Assembly (NCBI GenBank): GCA_006503475.1
Contig: RSEH01000125.1
Span: 1 to 64,000, forward strand
DNA length: 64,000 nt
Direction: 5' to 3'
From: Stentor roeselii
Taxonomy: Eukaryota > Ciliophora > Heterotrichea > Heterotrichida > Stentoridae
Under the pieces are notes generated by a model. It had not been told where the DNA came from and did not search any database. It saw nothing but the letters and a program-made list of their open reading frames with translations. Shown in pieces: positions 1-8,927 of the stretch (positions are counted from its first letter, which is position 1; each line of letters opens with the position of its first letter). Both the position numbers and the translations under genes were made by a program.

Positions 1-3000
1 AAGTATAATGAAGGAAGTCACGTTGTCCATATTGAGACTTTTGAGTTTCCATCTTTGAACAAATCTGGAATTTTTTACGTTGAGTTCATTGGGAGTGGAC
101 TTAGAACAGTCGCACTGATAAAAAGAGGGTCATTGAAATGTTTATTCAAGACTACTGTGGCAGGCCAAGCCTTAACAATTCTCGACGAGAACAACGAAGT
201 CATAAAAAAAGGAGGAGTCTACCTCGACAACCACTACATCGACCTGGGTGAAAACTCATTCATCCTTCTACCATTCAGCGAGTCCAGTTCCTCAAAATCT
301 CTTCTCCTCACAAACGGGGAGCTCTACTCAGAGCTTTCCTTCATCCACCTAGCTGCTGACTACAAGTTATCCTGCAGTTACTTCCTAAACGAGGAGCAAC
401 TAGTCTTCGGAAACACTTCAACCGTAATAATAACCCCAAAGGTTCAAGTTCACGACATCGAATGTGACTCTTTCCTGATCTCTTCAATAGAAGCGTCTAT
501 TTCAACACTAGACACGGAAGGCCAGTCAAGCAGCAAACAATTCTCAAGACTCGAAGTTCAGCCTTCGCCTCTTCAACTGAGTTTCACAGTCCCCCCTCGA
601 ATGGTGAGTCTTTCAGTTTCTGTCAGGGTCACATTGAAGGTAAACGGAAAAGAAACTGTTTTGACTGACAAGAAGGACTTTTCGATTAACGGAATTTTGA
701 AGACTGATGAACTGGTCAGTCTTTATGTGAGGAAACAGGAAAATGGGTACTTTTTAGAAGTGAGGGGAAGAAATGGAGAACCTTGGAGGAATGTCGCTGT
801 TAGAGTTGCACTTAAGTCGAAGTACCACTCGTCTTTGTTTTATGAAGACCTCACGTCTGATGACTTTGGGCAGGTCTGGCTTGGGACTTTGAAAGGCTTT
901 GAGAATATCTCTGCTACGGCTTTAACTGCACAGGCTAGTGTTAACCTGAGTCAGTTTAAACCCTCTCAAAAGTTCCCTGAATCAGTAGTTTTATGTGAAG
1001 GAGACGAGTATACTTTACCTTTAAGTTCAAGACCTAAAGGCGAGTTAACAAAAACAGCGATTTTATTTGAAATTGATAAACAAAGCAAAGTCCTCAGATT
1101 TCTTCAGGACCATCTCACATTTGACGAGTCTTCCAGTAGTTTAAAGCTTTCTAAGCTGGAAAAAGGTCAATACTCACTTCTTCTCATCAAACTTTCAAAG
1201 ACGATTAGGATCAATGTGGTGGACGGTGTTCATTTCAACAACCTTGACTACGTCATAACTGAAAACACGATATATAAGACCCCAGGTCAATTTGATTACT
1301 TTTCAATCACATCGACTGAGAAGTCAGAGTCTTCAGTTAAAGTAAATCTTTCAGGGCCAGTTCAAAATGCAAAGGTTTATGTTTTATACTCAAATATGCT
1401 TCCATCACAAGTCTTTACAAATCAACTTGAAGTTCTTCACAACACTTTTCCTGCACTTTCTTGGAACTTCCAAGTGGGAAAAAACGAGTTTATCCAGTCA
1501 AAAGTTCTAGGAGATGAGTATTCTTATGTCTTAAACCGTAAACGCCAGGCAAAGTTCATCGGCAACACCCTGCCCCGCCCTCAGCTTCTGATGAAAAGAC
1601 TGCTGGTGAGTCAAGCGAATGACGAGGTGGCTCCACTTCTTGCATCTCCAGCAGCGATGAGCTCCATGCAAAGAATGGCAGCTTCCAAGCTTTATGGATC
1701 AGCTTCAAATGTTGCTTCAGTTATTCGGTCATCATTTTATGGAGACTTTTTATTAAAACCTTCTTTTTGGAAAGTCTTTCCTGTTGAAGGTTCAGTTGTT
1801 GAAGTTCCGCTTGAAGAAGATTTTTTGAATATTTCAGTCTTTGTGGATAATGGGACTTGCTTTGCGAGTACTTTTCTCAGTTTTGACTCGGGTTTAAGAA
1901 GAAGGGACTTGACCGTTTTAAACACTCTTGATCATGAGAAAAGTTTCATTGAAAAAAATTTAACTCAAGGGGTAGTCACTGGGGAAGAGTTTTTGGTAAA
2001 GAACTGTGAAAATAGCTTTGAAATCGTTGATTCACTGGGAAAACTTTTTAACTTGTTGAAGGAAATTCATAGAGCTAATTGCTTAGATGACTGGAAGTTT
2101 CTCGCTGATTGGATCTCATTGAGTGAACAAGAAAAACTAGAGAAAATTGAAAAGTTTTACTCTTTTGAACTGAACTTTTTTGTTTTTCATCGAGATCCTG
2201 AGTTTTTTGAAAGGGTTTTAAAACCTTTTATTTCCTGCAAATTACAAAAAACTCTGATTGATTCTTACTTGTTAGGAGAAAGTCTTGAAAACTACGCGAA
2301 AAACTACGAAAATCTTAATGATTTCGAAAAAACTCTTTATATACTTTCTAGTATTCACAATGAATCACCTGAAGTAAGAAGAAAAATCAACGCTTTTCAA
2401 GAACGTGCAAAAGCGAGACCCACTCCATCATCTTTAAGAGCAGAAGTGTTCAGTAAGATCTTCCAGTCATCGAAAACCTCAGAAGTTCCAACAATTCCAA
2501 GAATAGTTCCGATGAGTGATAAATTTTCAGGAATGAGTGATCTATCTGAGAATAGATCAATGAGAAAAGAAATGGCAATGGGAGGATTGGAACGAGCAGG
2601 ACCTCCACCACCTCCTTTTGCATGCAATGCATTAATGTCTGCACCTCCCCTACAAGCAAAAAGCTTCGGCTCTGCGAATTCTTCAGCTCCAAAATTAATG
2701 TCTTTTAACCCAATGATGAGATCATCAGAAAATCAATTTTTAGAAATGGATTACATTCCTCAATCCATGATCGAAGCTTCTCTATCCCAGCAGTCTTACT
2801 ACCAGAAGATGGAAAGTACGAAAAAATATGAAGAAACTGGATATTTTTCTAAAGAATCTTCGATTTTCACTCAAGGAAATGAAATCGGGTTCTGGGCTGA
2901 TGTTTTGGTCAGTCGTGTTGAAAATAAGCCGATTTTAACTGAAAATGTTTTATATACTGGGAAGAACTTGATGAGTCTTATCGCTGCTCTTTCATTAACC

Positions 3001-4794
3001 GACTTGCCACTTGTGGCAAGTCCTCATAATTTTACATCTGAGGGGAAGTCAATAAAGATCACCGCTCAAAGCAACTTCATGATTTTTTTTAAAGACCTGG
3101 CAGAAGAAATATGTTTAAACACTGGAAAAATCATATCAGCTCATTCTTACTCAAAGAAAGGAAATTCGAAGTCATTAACAAGTCTTTCAAAACAGGCACT
3201 TTATGAATGTAAACTTGTGATAACGAATATCACTCCTGATAATGCTGAACTTGAGGCTTTAACTGTTCTTCCTGAAGGAAGTATTCCTATTCAACCTTCA
3301 CTTTCAATGAAAAATAACATCATCGGCCTGCCTGGATATTCAACGAAAGTCATCAATTACTCGTTTTACTTCCCGGAAAGTGGAAATTTCAAGTTTATCC
3401 CTGCAAGTCTTTCGGAGAATGGGAAAGTTATTTCGTCTGCTGTTACTTTAAGTCCTGAAGTCCTGGATTCTGAGAGAATTGATAAAATTGAATCATTTTA
3501 TGATGTGGTTTGTTCTGCTGATGATTCTAAAATTTTGGAATATATTAGGGAAAATAACTTGTTTACAAATGTGAATCTTTCTTTGATTTACTTTAAACTT
3601 TATGATAAGGAATTCTGGAATCAGCTTATTGTGATTTTAGAAGAGAGAGGGTTTTTTGATGATGTTGTTTATAGCTTCTGTCTTTATCATGAAGATGTTG
3701 ATAGGGCTTTTGAGTATTTGAAGAGTAATGCTAATGTGAAAAGACTTTTGAAGGATATTTGGGAAGAGATTTATGAAGAGTCTCCGCATTTTGAGTTTAG
3801 TCCTCTGGTGAATGCTAGGGCTTATCAGCTTGGAACTCAAAAAAGGATTACTAATCCTGAAATTCTTAAAGAATATAAAACCATGCTAAAAAAACTTGTT
3901 TATAAGAAACAATTAAATGTCGCTGATAAGTTAAGAATCTGTCAGTACATGCTTTATAAAGATGAACTTCAAAAAGCTAAAGCTTTGTTTGATACTCTTA
4001 CTGATCAAGTTGAATTTTCAAAAGAGTCTTTAAAACAAGGAACCCTTCAAATTCAGCTTGATTACCTCAGAGCTTACTTTTATCCAGAAGAGTCTCTTGG
4101 CATTTCTTCACTTTACCTCAACTATCCCGTCATTTCTTGGAGAAAAAAATTCACTGATCTTTATCAAATAGTTACAGAAGCGACTGCAGCTTATCTTCCA
4201 GATACTCAAATTCAAATAGAAGACCATCCAAGTCTTTCATTTTCTGTCGAAAACTCGATAATCAAACTTGACTACTCTTGTGTCGAGTCTTGCTTGATCT
4301 CTTTCTATCCGATTGACTTAGAAGTAATTTTTTCATTGAATCCTGAGCTGAATGAAAGCAGTTTGAAGTTTTCTTTATCAAAACCAATGAAAACAGTGAA
4401 AGTTGAACTTGAAAAGAAAGGGAAAAAAGAAGTCAAGATTGAAGATGAACTCGCAAGATTGAACCTTGTTGTTGAAGTCGAATTTTCCGGGTATACAAAA
4501 TCTTGTGTTGTTTACTCGAATGACTTGAAGTACCTTGTGTTTGAACAACAAGGGTTTGCGAAGGTTATGGACAAAGCAGGAAGACCGAGAGTCGGGTGTT
4601 ACTTTAAAACTTTTTCAAAAAGATTAGGAGGTGGTACTAGTTTTTATAAAGACGGATTCAGCGATATTCGAGGAAAATTCGACTATGTAAGCATCGCGAA
4701 CTCTGATTTGAAAAGTATAGAGATGTTTATGATTTTGATAAGTGATGATGAACTTGGATCTGTCGTATTTACAGCCAAGCCTCCACCTCAATAA
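1..4794 (+). CDS. very large protein of unknown function, 5' partial
   Basis: The frame is open from base 1, so the true start lies left of the window. 1597 codons are seen before TAA. The first ~550 residues look beta-rich, with repeated hydrophobic/polar alternation that would suit stacked immunoglobulin-like or macroglobulin-like domains. A middle stretch (about residues 790-930) is low-complexity, rich in Met, Ser and Pro, with a five-proline run (GPPPPPF). The C-terminal third is helical and TPR-like (for example KLRICQYMLYKDELQKAKAL). I see no transmembrane segment or catalytic motif and do not recognise the family. Coding is certain from length and codon use; function is open. Confidence 0.9.
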   Translation, partial: KYNEGSHVVHIETFEFPSLNKSGIFYVEFIGSGLRTVALIKRGSLKCLFKTTVAGQALTILDENNEVIKKGGVYLDNHYIDLGENSFILLPFSESSSSKSLLLTNGELYSELSFIHLAADYKLSCSYFLNEEQLVFGNTSTVIITPKVQVHDIECDSFLISSIEASISTLDTEGQSSSKQFSRLEVQPSPLQLSFTVPPRMVSLSVSVRVTLKVNGKETVLTDKKDFSINGILKTDELVSLYVRKQENGYFLEVRGRNGEPWRNVAVRVALKSKYHSSLFYEDLTSDDFGQVWLGTLKGFENISATALTAQASVNLSQFKPSQKFPESVVLCEGDEYTLPLSSRPKGELTKTAILFEIDKQSKVLRFLQDHLTFDESSSSLKLSKLEKGQYSLLLIKLSKTIRINVVDGVHFNNLDYVITENTIYKTPGQFDYFSITSTEKSESSVKVNLSGPVQNAKVYVLYSNMLPSQVFTNQLEVLHNTFPALSWNFQVGKNEFIQSKVLGDEYSYVLNRKRQAKFIGNTLPRPQLLMKRLLVSQANDEVAPLLASPAAMSSMQRMAASKLYGSASNVASVIRSSFYGDFLLKPSFWKVFPVEGSVVEVPLEEDFLNISVFVDNGTCFASTFLSFDSGLRRRDLTVLNTLDHEKSFIEKNLTQGVVTGEEFLVKNCENSFEIVDSLGKLFNLLKEIHRANCLDDWKFLADWISLSEQEKLEKIEKFYSFELNFFVFHRDPEFFERVLKPFISCKLQKTLIDSYLLGESLENYAKNYENLNDFEKTLYILSSIHNESPEVRRKINAFQERAKARPTPSSLRAEVFSKIFQSSKTSEVPTIPRIVPMSDKFSGMSDLSENRSMRKEMAMGGLERAGPPPPPFACNALMSAPPLQAKSFGSANSSAPKLMSFNPMMRSSENQFLEMDYIPQSMIEASLSQQSYYQKMESTKKYEETGYFSKESSIFTQGNEIGFWADVLVSRVENKPILTENVLYTGKNLMSLIAALSLTDLPLVASPHNFTSEGKSIKITAQSNFMIFFKDLAEEICLNTGKIISAHSYSKKGNSKSLTSLSKQALYECKLVITNITPDNAELEALTVLPEGSIPIQPSLSMKNNIIGLPGYSTKVINYSFYFPESGNFKFIPASLSENGKVISSAVTLSPEVLDSERIDKIESFYDVVCSADDSKILEYIRENNLFTNVNLSLIYFKLYDKEFWNQLIVILEERGFFDDVVYSFCLYHEDVDRAFEYLKSNANVKRLLKDIWEEIYEESPHFEFSPLVNARAYQLGTQKRITNPEILKEYKTMLKKLVYKKQLNVADKLRICQYMLYKDELQKAKALFDTLTDQVEFSKESLKQGTLQIQLDYLRAYFYPEESLGISSLYLNYPVISWRKKFTDLYQIVTEATAAYLPDTQIQIEDHPSLSFSVENSIIKLDYSCVESCLISFYPIDLEVIFSLNPELNESSLKFSLSKPMKTVKVELEKKGKKEVKIEDELARLNLVVEVEFSGYTKSCVVYSNDLKYLVFEQQGFAKVMDKAGRPRVGCYFKTFSKRLGGGTSFYKDGFSDIRGKFDYVSIANSDLKSIEMFMILISDDELGSVVFTAKPPPQ

Positions 4795-5088
4795 TTAGTT
4801 AATTACCTAGAAAACAATTGTCTGCCAGTCCATATAACAATACAACATAAAAAATATCTTATGAACAAATTTAATTTTCTATCTTTATCAACTAAATCTA
4901 AAGAATCCATAATAAATAATCTTTCTAATTCCACTTTCCTATCCAACCCAAAAAAAAACCCTAATCTCTTCAAACCTCAATCCTATTTTCACCTCCAACC
5001 AAAACCTCCCAAAACAAAATTCACCACCCTATCGAAACTCCAAAAGCCACATTAAACTCTTCTAAACTCTAACCAAAATCTCAATAAA

Positions 5089-5898
5089 ATGAATTCAAAA
5101 ACCCAAGTAAAAGAAAGGTAAATCCAAAAAAGCAATTTTCTCGAAACCTCAACAAGATTCATGACTCCAACAAAATCCTCAAAGCTAAAACAAAAATCAA
5201 CCTCAAGTCAATCCTCAACCCTTCAAGACACCGGTCCAGGTCCAGGTAACTACTCACTGAGCGGTCTTTCAAAAGGAATTTCTCACAGTTTTTCCCGAGG
5301 TCTTCGAGTAAAAGACCGTAAATCTCAGCGTATAGGTCCAGGTCTCTACAAACTGCCAGAAAATTTCTCAAACATCGGAGGAGTGATGACTCCAAAGCGT
5401 TCTTTTCAAAATTCTCTTGCTGAAAGTCCAGGTCCAGCCGCTTACAGTCCTTTGACTTCGAAGCCAACTCGTTGTTTTTCAATAGGAAAGTCGAGCAGGT
5501 ACTTGAAAAAGAAGAACCCAGGGCCAGGTCCAGGAAGTTACGAGTTGCCTCAGGTCAGGTCTTCTTCTTCAGCGGTGTAAGTCCCAGATAGGACCTACTC
5601 GAGTCTCCGGCCGCCGTTGTCAGCGTCGCCTGTAAGTCCAGGCCCAGGGTCGTACAACAGCGAGATCATGCAAAAAGTACCTTCATTTATGATGAATAGC
5701 AAAAAGCTTACATGTGAAAATAACTCAAGTCACCCGGTAGGAATTATTTAGGGGCCTGGGTCATACTCGCCTTCACCTGTACTGCTGGTTTCACCCTCTT
5801 GGGGATTTGGAACGAGCAAGAAGGAGTTTAACTTGGTTCAGGGGAAACAAGTGCCAGTGGAGTGGTTTAATTCGCAAAAGGCTTATAAACAACTTTAA
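5089..5898 (+). CDS. STPGR (sperm-tail PG-rich repeat) protein, three 15-nt introns
   Basis: The gene must be read through introns 5118-5132, 5577-5591 and 5737-5751, giving about 259 aa. It carries repeated PGPG-Y motifs (TGPGPGNYSL, GPGLYKLP, SPGPAAYSPL, NPGPGPGSYELP, SPGPGSYNSE, GPGSYSPSP), the signature of STPGR/SHIPPO proteins that bind ciliary and cortical microtubules. The start at 5089 (context AATAAAATG) relies on the first intron, which ends AAG instead of TAG; without it the start would be 5161 and the protein 24 aa shorter. The two later introns each hold an in-frame stop and removing them restores more PGPG repeats, so they are firm. The 3' end lies 10 bp from the convergent kinase gene. 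Confidence 0.85.
5118..5132 (+). other. 15-nt intron (tentative)
   Basis: GTAAATCCAAAAAAG, phase 2, A at position 10, contains an in-frame TAA. Removal joins an upstream ATG (5089) in frame to the STPGR protein. The AAG end is less typical than TAG. Confidence 0.55.
5577..5591 (+). other. 15-nt intron
   Basis: GTAAGTCCCAGATAG, phase 2, A at position 10, in-frame TAA. Removal continues the STPGR reading frame. Confidence 0.9.
5737..5751 (+). other. 15-nt intron
   Basis: GTAGGAATTATTTAG, phase 0, A at position 10, ends with an in-frame TAG. Removal joins to GPGSYSPSP, another STPGR repeat. Confidence 0.92.
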
Positions 5899-5908
5899 TT
5901 TTTTATTT

Positions 5909-7120
5909 TTAGTTGTGTAAATAAGTGTCTGTTAAGGGAATATTACTGCAAGACCCTGAAATGAAATCGCTTTTTATAAACCAACTCTCGGATAACAAAT
6001 CAGAAGATGAAGGGCGCAGATTTGGGTCAGGATTCAGCATCTTTATTAAGACCTGCAGAGCTTCAGGACTGAGAAAATTTGAAAGTTTCACGTGACAGTT
6101 CAAGTTTTTGCGAAGAATCGCATTTAGAGTCTTGCCTTGAAAAGGGAGGTGTCCGTGAATTAAAGTGTAAAAAACGATTCCGATGCTGAAAATGTCGACT
6201 TTTTCGTTGTAGGACTCGTTTCTTAAGATCTCAGGAGCGATGTAACCAGGAGTTCCACATTTTGAAAGGTTTGGCTCGTTTAGAAGAAAGGCCAGGCCGA
6301 AGTCGATTAGTTTGAAGTCTAAAGTTTTTTCATTTAAAATCATGATGTTTTCGAGTTTTATGTCTCGATGGACTATTTTTAAATCATGGAGGTATTCGAC
6401 TGTTTGAAGAAGCGTTTTAATCAAGTCTCGGCAGGATGACTCGTTTAGTTGTTTTTGAATGGAAAGGAACTTGAGTAGGCTGCAGTCAGAAATGTATTCG
6501 AAGATTAGATAAATGTTTTCTTCGTCTTCGTAGATTTGGAGAAGTGAGCAGATGTGTGGGTGGCTTAGATGCTTTAAAATTGATATTTCTTTGTAGAGGC
6601 TGATAAGATGTGACTGATTTTCTAAAAATGATTTTTTTATGTTTTTTATTGCGAATGGACCTTCTCTTGATACCGTTTCCGCCAAATAAACTATTGAAGT
6701 CGAACCTCGACCCAACTCTTTTAAAAGAACAAAATCTTCTTGAATATGACTAAAAATGCAAACATTTTTCAAAAAAATATGAAGTTTAAGTAAAGTTTTT
6801 TCATCTTCAACTAAATATGGCTCAGAATTCAAGTAAAACCCGAATTGGTAAGAATCGTTTTTTTTATCGCAAAAAGGCTCGAAAATGCTTAAGTTTAAAT
6901 TTATTATTTTTGAAATTTCCCCCTTTCTGTCATACTTCACAAGGTAAGGCAGAAAAATTTTAAAACACCAGGTAGTGGCTCTGGAAACAATCAGCTCTGA
7001 TAATTGAAGTTCTAGGTCAGGAATTTGTGAAAAAAAGGTTGGATTTTTCAACAAATTACCATCCATGACATCAGTAATCCTGTTCGCGAAAATTGATTTC
7101 ATAATAATATTACGAACCAT
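5909..7120 (-). CDS. PH-like domain + protein serine/threonine kinase, 403 aa
   Basis: The C-terminal two thirds is a complete kinase domain: glycine loop GRGSTS (137-142), Lys159 in FAIKN, HRDIKLEN (251-258), DFG (273-275), GTPGYIAPE (289-297) and DIFSIG. The pattern is CAMK/AGC-like. Residues ~50-125 (WCFKIFLPYLVKYD...) resemble a divergent PH domain, an arrangement shared with the ankyrin-PH-pseudokinase at 32248-34239. All catalytic residues are present, so it should be active. It may be recruited to membrane lipids through the PH-like part (inference). ATG at 7120, TAA at 5909. Confidence 0.88.
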   Translation of the reverse strand: MVRNIIMKSIFANRITDVMDGNLLKNPTFFSQIPDLELQLSELIVSRATTWCFKIFLPYLVKYDRKGEISKIINLNLSIFEPFCDKKNDSYQFGFYLNSEPYLVEDEKTLLKLHIFLKNVCIFSHIQEDFVLLKELGRGSTSIVYLAETVSREGPFAIKNIKKSFLENQSHLISLYKEISILKHLSHPHICSLLQIYEDEENIYLIFEYISDCSLLKFLSIQKQLNESSCRDLIKTLLQTVEYLHDLKIVHRDIKLENIMILNEKTLDFKLIDFGLAFLLNEPNLSKCGTPGYIAPEILRNESYNEKVDIFSIGIVFYTLIHGHLPFQGKTLNAILRKNLNCHVKLSNFLSPEALQVLIKMLNPDPNLRPSSSDLLSESWFIKSDFISGSCSNIPLTDTYLHN

Positions 7121-7180
7121 TTTCGAAATTCCTTAATGCACCAATTCTAATCCTCAATAAATCCAATATCAATTAATAAC

Positions 7181-7834
7181 TTAACTACAACTTTCACACT
7201 CATTAGTTTTATGTCCATACTGATAGCATCGATAGCACCTGCTGGTCTTCTTCCTCCTAACCTCACATCGATCTTCATAATGTCCGAATTCCAAACACTT
7301 CGAACAAACAACAAACAACATCTCAAATTTTTCCATCAAAAAATCTCCTTTTTTCAATTTAAAAAACTGTTCTAAAAGCATTTCAAAGGCAAAGCCCTTG
7401 GGATGAGAATTCATGCACTTCTCATCGTTTCGACAAGTTAAATCTCTACATAAAGTCCTACGAATATGTTGAAATCTGCAGGACTTGCCATATCGACAGT
7501 AGCCTTCCTTGTAAAACGGGCATTCTTTGGTGATATGACTGAATTTACATGAAGGGTTCCTGCATTTAGAGTATTCAGTTTCGTTTCGACAGACTGGAAG
7601 CTTGTCTTTGATTATTTGATGCAAAAAAGGACACATCGGGCCTTTGTAGCAGTAACCATGAATCAGGAAGTACTTGCAGACTGTGTCACGAAGATCTAAA
7701 GTGTGCTTCAATAGACACTTGTCCTGGTCGAGACAACGACTTGTGAAGAACTTTGAACAGATCCTTACGTCCAAGGAGTCTAATTGTGATTTACTAAAAG
7801 TGCTGATGTCTGAGCTGGAGGTCTCATCTTCCAT
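7181..7834 (-). CDS. CPSF4: CPSF30/CPSF4 mRNA 3'-processing zinc-finger protein
   Basis: 217 aa with five CCCH fingers followed by two CCHC zinc knuckles. Fingers: CSKFFTSRCLDQDKCLLKH, the one starting CKYFLIHGYC, CRNETEYSKCRNPSCKFSH, CPFYKEGYCRYGKSCRFQH and CRDLTCRNDEKCMNSH. Knuckles: CSKCLEFGHYEDRC and CYRCYQYGHKTNEC. This order is diagnostic of CPSF30 (yeast Yth1), the nuclear subunit that recognises the poly(A) signal and RNA in cleavage/polyadenylation. Many family members have one knuckle or none; two are kept here. The start has the local TATAAAAATG context. The ZNF1-like finger and N-terminus are short but complete. Confidence 0.9.
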   Translation of the reverse strand: MEDETSSSDISTFSKSQLDSLDVRICSKFFTSRCLDQDKCLLKHTLDLRDTVCKYFLIHGYCYKGPMCPFLHQIIKDKLPVCRNETEYSKCRNPSCKFSHITKECPFYKEGYCRYGKSCRFQHIRRTLCRDLTCRNDEKCMNSHPKGFAFEMLLEQFFKLKKGDFLMEKFEMLFVVCSKCLEFGHYEDRCEVRRKKTSRCYRCYQYGHKTNECESCS

Positions 7835-7931
7835 TTTTATAACCGGCCCTTGAAATTTAATAATCTTTATATGTATGAGGGCTGATGAAGAGTGCTTTTA
7901 ATAAGGTTATCATAGATTAGTTGAATTAAAT
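7835..7931. promoter_or_regulatory. 97-bp divergent promoter, CPSF30 / MDR oxidoreductase
   Basis: The only non-coding DNA between two divergent start codons. On the minus strand TATAAAA directly precedes the CPSF30 ATG. It must carry the 5' ends of both transcripts. Confidence 0.6.
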
Positions 7932-8924
7932 ATGCGAGCTGTTGTGTTGAAGGGTCCAAACGATTTCCAAGTCGAAACCGTTCCAATTCCTATTCCAAGG
8001 GCAGGTCAGGTGCTGATCAGAATCGAGGCGTCTCCAATAAACCCATCAGACATCGTATTTTTAAAGGGTTTATACGGTACGAAAAAGCCATTCCCCTGTG
8101 TTCCAGGTTTCGAGGCATCAGGTACAGTCATATCTTCCGGTGGGGGTCTTCTCGCCTGGCGCCTGGTGGGTAAAAAAGTGGCAGTGGCAATTGAAAAAGG
8201 CGATGGTGTCTGGGCAGAGTTCGCAGTAGCTTCAGCAAAGACCTGCGTAGTTCTAAACGATTCAATTCCTTTCACTCTCGGCTGTAACTTCTTCGCAAAC
8301 CCACTGACCGCAATGATGTTCATGGAAAAAATCAAAGAAGGCAAACACGCAGCAGTCGTTCAAACAGCAGCCTGCTCTGCCATCGGGAAGATGTTAATGC
8401 GATACTGCAAAGAAGAAGGAATTCCTTGTATTAATGTGGTGAGAAGACAGGAACAAGTCGATATTCTTCGAAGTATCGGCGCTGAACATGTGCTTGACTC
8501 GAGTACTGAGAGTTTTCAAGAAGATCTTAAGAAATTAAGCGTGAATTTAAACGCGACTATTGCTTTTGACTGTGTAAGTGGAGAATTGACTGGATTTTTA
8601 GTGAATAACATGTGTGAAAATAGCGTGGTTTATGTTTATGGGTCACTTAGCATGAAACCTATTGGAAGTATTAACCCTTCTGCTATTATTTTCAGTGGGA
8701 AAAGAATTGAAGGGCTTTGGTTGTCTTCTTGGATTAAGAGCAAGGGGATTATGAGTCTTTGGAATGCCACGAATAAGGTTGTTGCTCTTTTGCCAACTGT
8801 TTTGAAAACTGATGTTGCTGCTGAGTTCAAGTTGGAAGAGATTCAAAATGCGTTGAAGACTTATAAGTCGAATATGACTGCTGGAAAAGTTGTGTTTAGA
8901 CCTCAGATTAAATTAGATAGTTAA
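7932..8924 (+). CDS. MDR-family NAD(P)H:quinone oxidoreductase-like protein
   Basis: 330 aa. The N-terminal GroES-like part contains SPINPSDIVFLKGLYG and PCVPGFEASGTVI, typical of zinc-free quinone oxidoreductases of the medium-chain dehydrogenase superfamily. The nucleotide-binding half has VVQTAACSAIGKMLMRYC, NVVRRQEQVDILRSIGAEHV and FDCVSGELTG. Zinc ligands of classical alcohol dehydrogenases are absent, so it probably reduces quinones or enones with NAD(P)H in the cytosol; the exact substrate cannot be read. TAA ends 3 bp before the convergent stop of the importin gene. Confidence 0.88.
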   Translation: MRAVVLKGPNDFQVETVPIPIPRAGQVLIRIEASPINPSDIVFLKGLYGTKKPFPCVPGFEASGTVISSGGGLLAWRLVGKKVAVAIEKGDGVWAEFAVASAKTCVVLNDSIPFTLGCNFFANPLTAMMFMEKIKEGKHAAVVQTAACSAIGKMLMRYCKEEGIPCINVVRRQEQVDILRSIGAEHVLDSSTESFQEDLKKLSVNLNATIAFDCVSGELTGFLVNNMCENSVVYVYGSLSMKPIGSINPSAIIFSGKRIEGLWLSSWIKSKGIMSLWNATNKVVALLPTVLKTDVAAEFKLEEIQNALKTYKSNMTAGKVVFRPQIKLDS

Positions 8925-8927
8925 TAG

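Noticed and set aside
4861-5055. 64-codon frame upstream of the STPGR gene
   Set aside because: Low-complexity Lys/Asn/Pro/Ser sequence produced by the G-poor leader tract; it overlaps the expected promoter.
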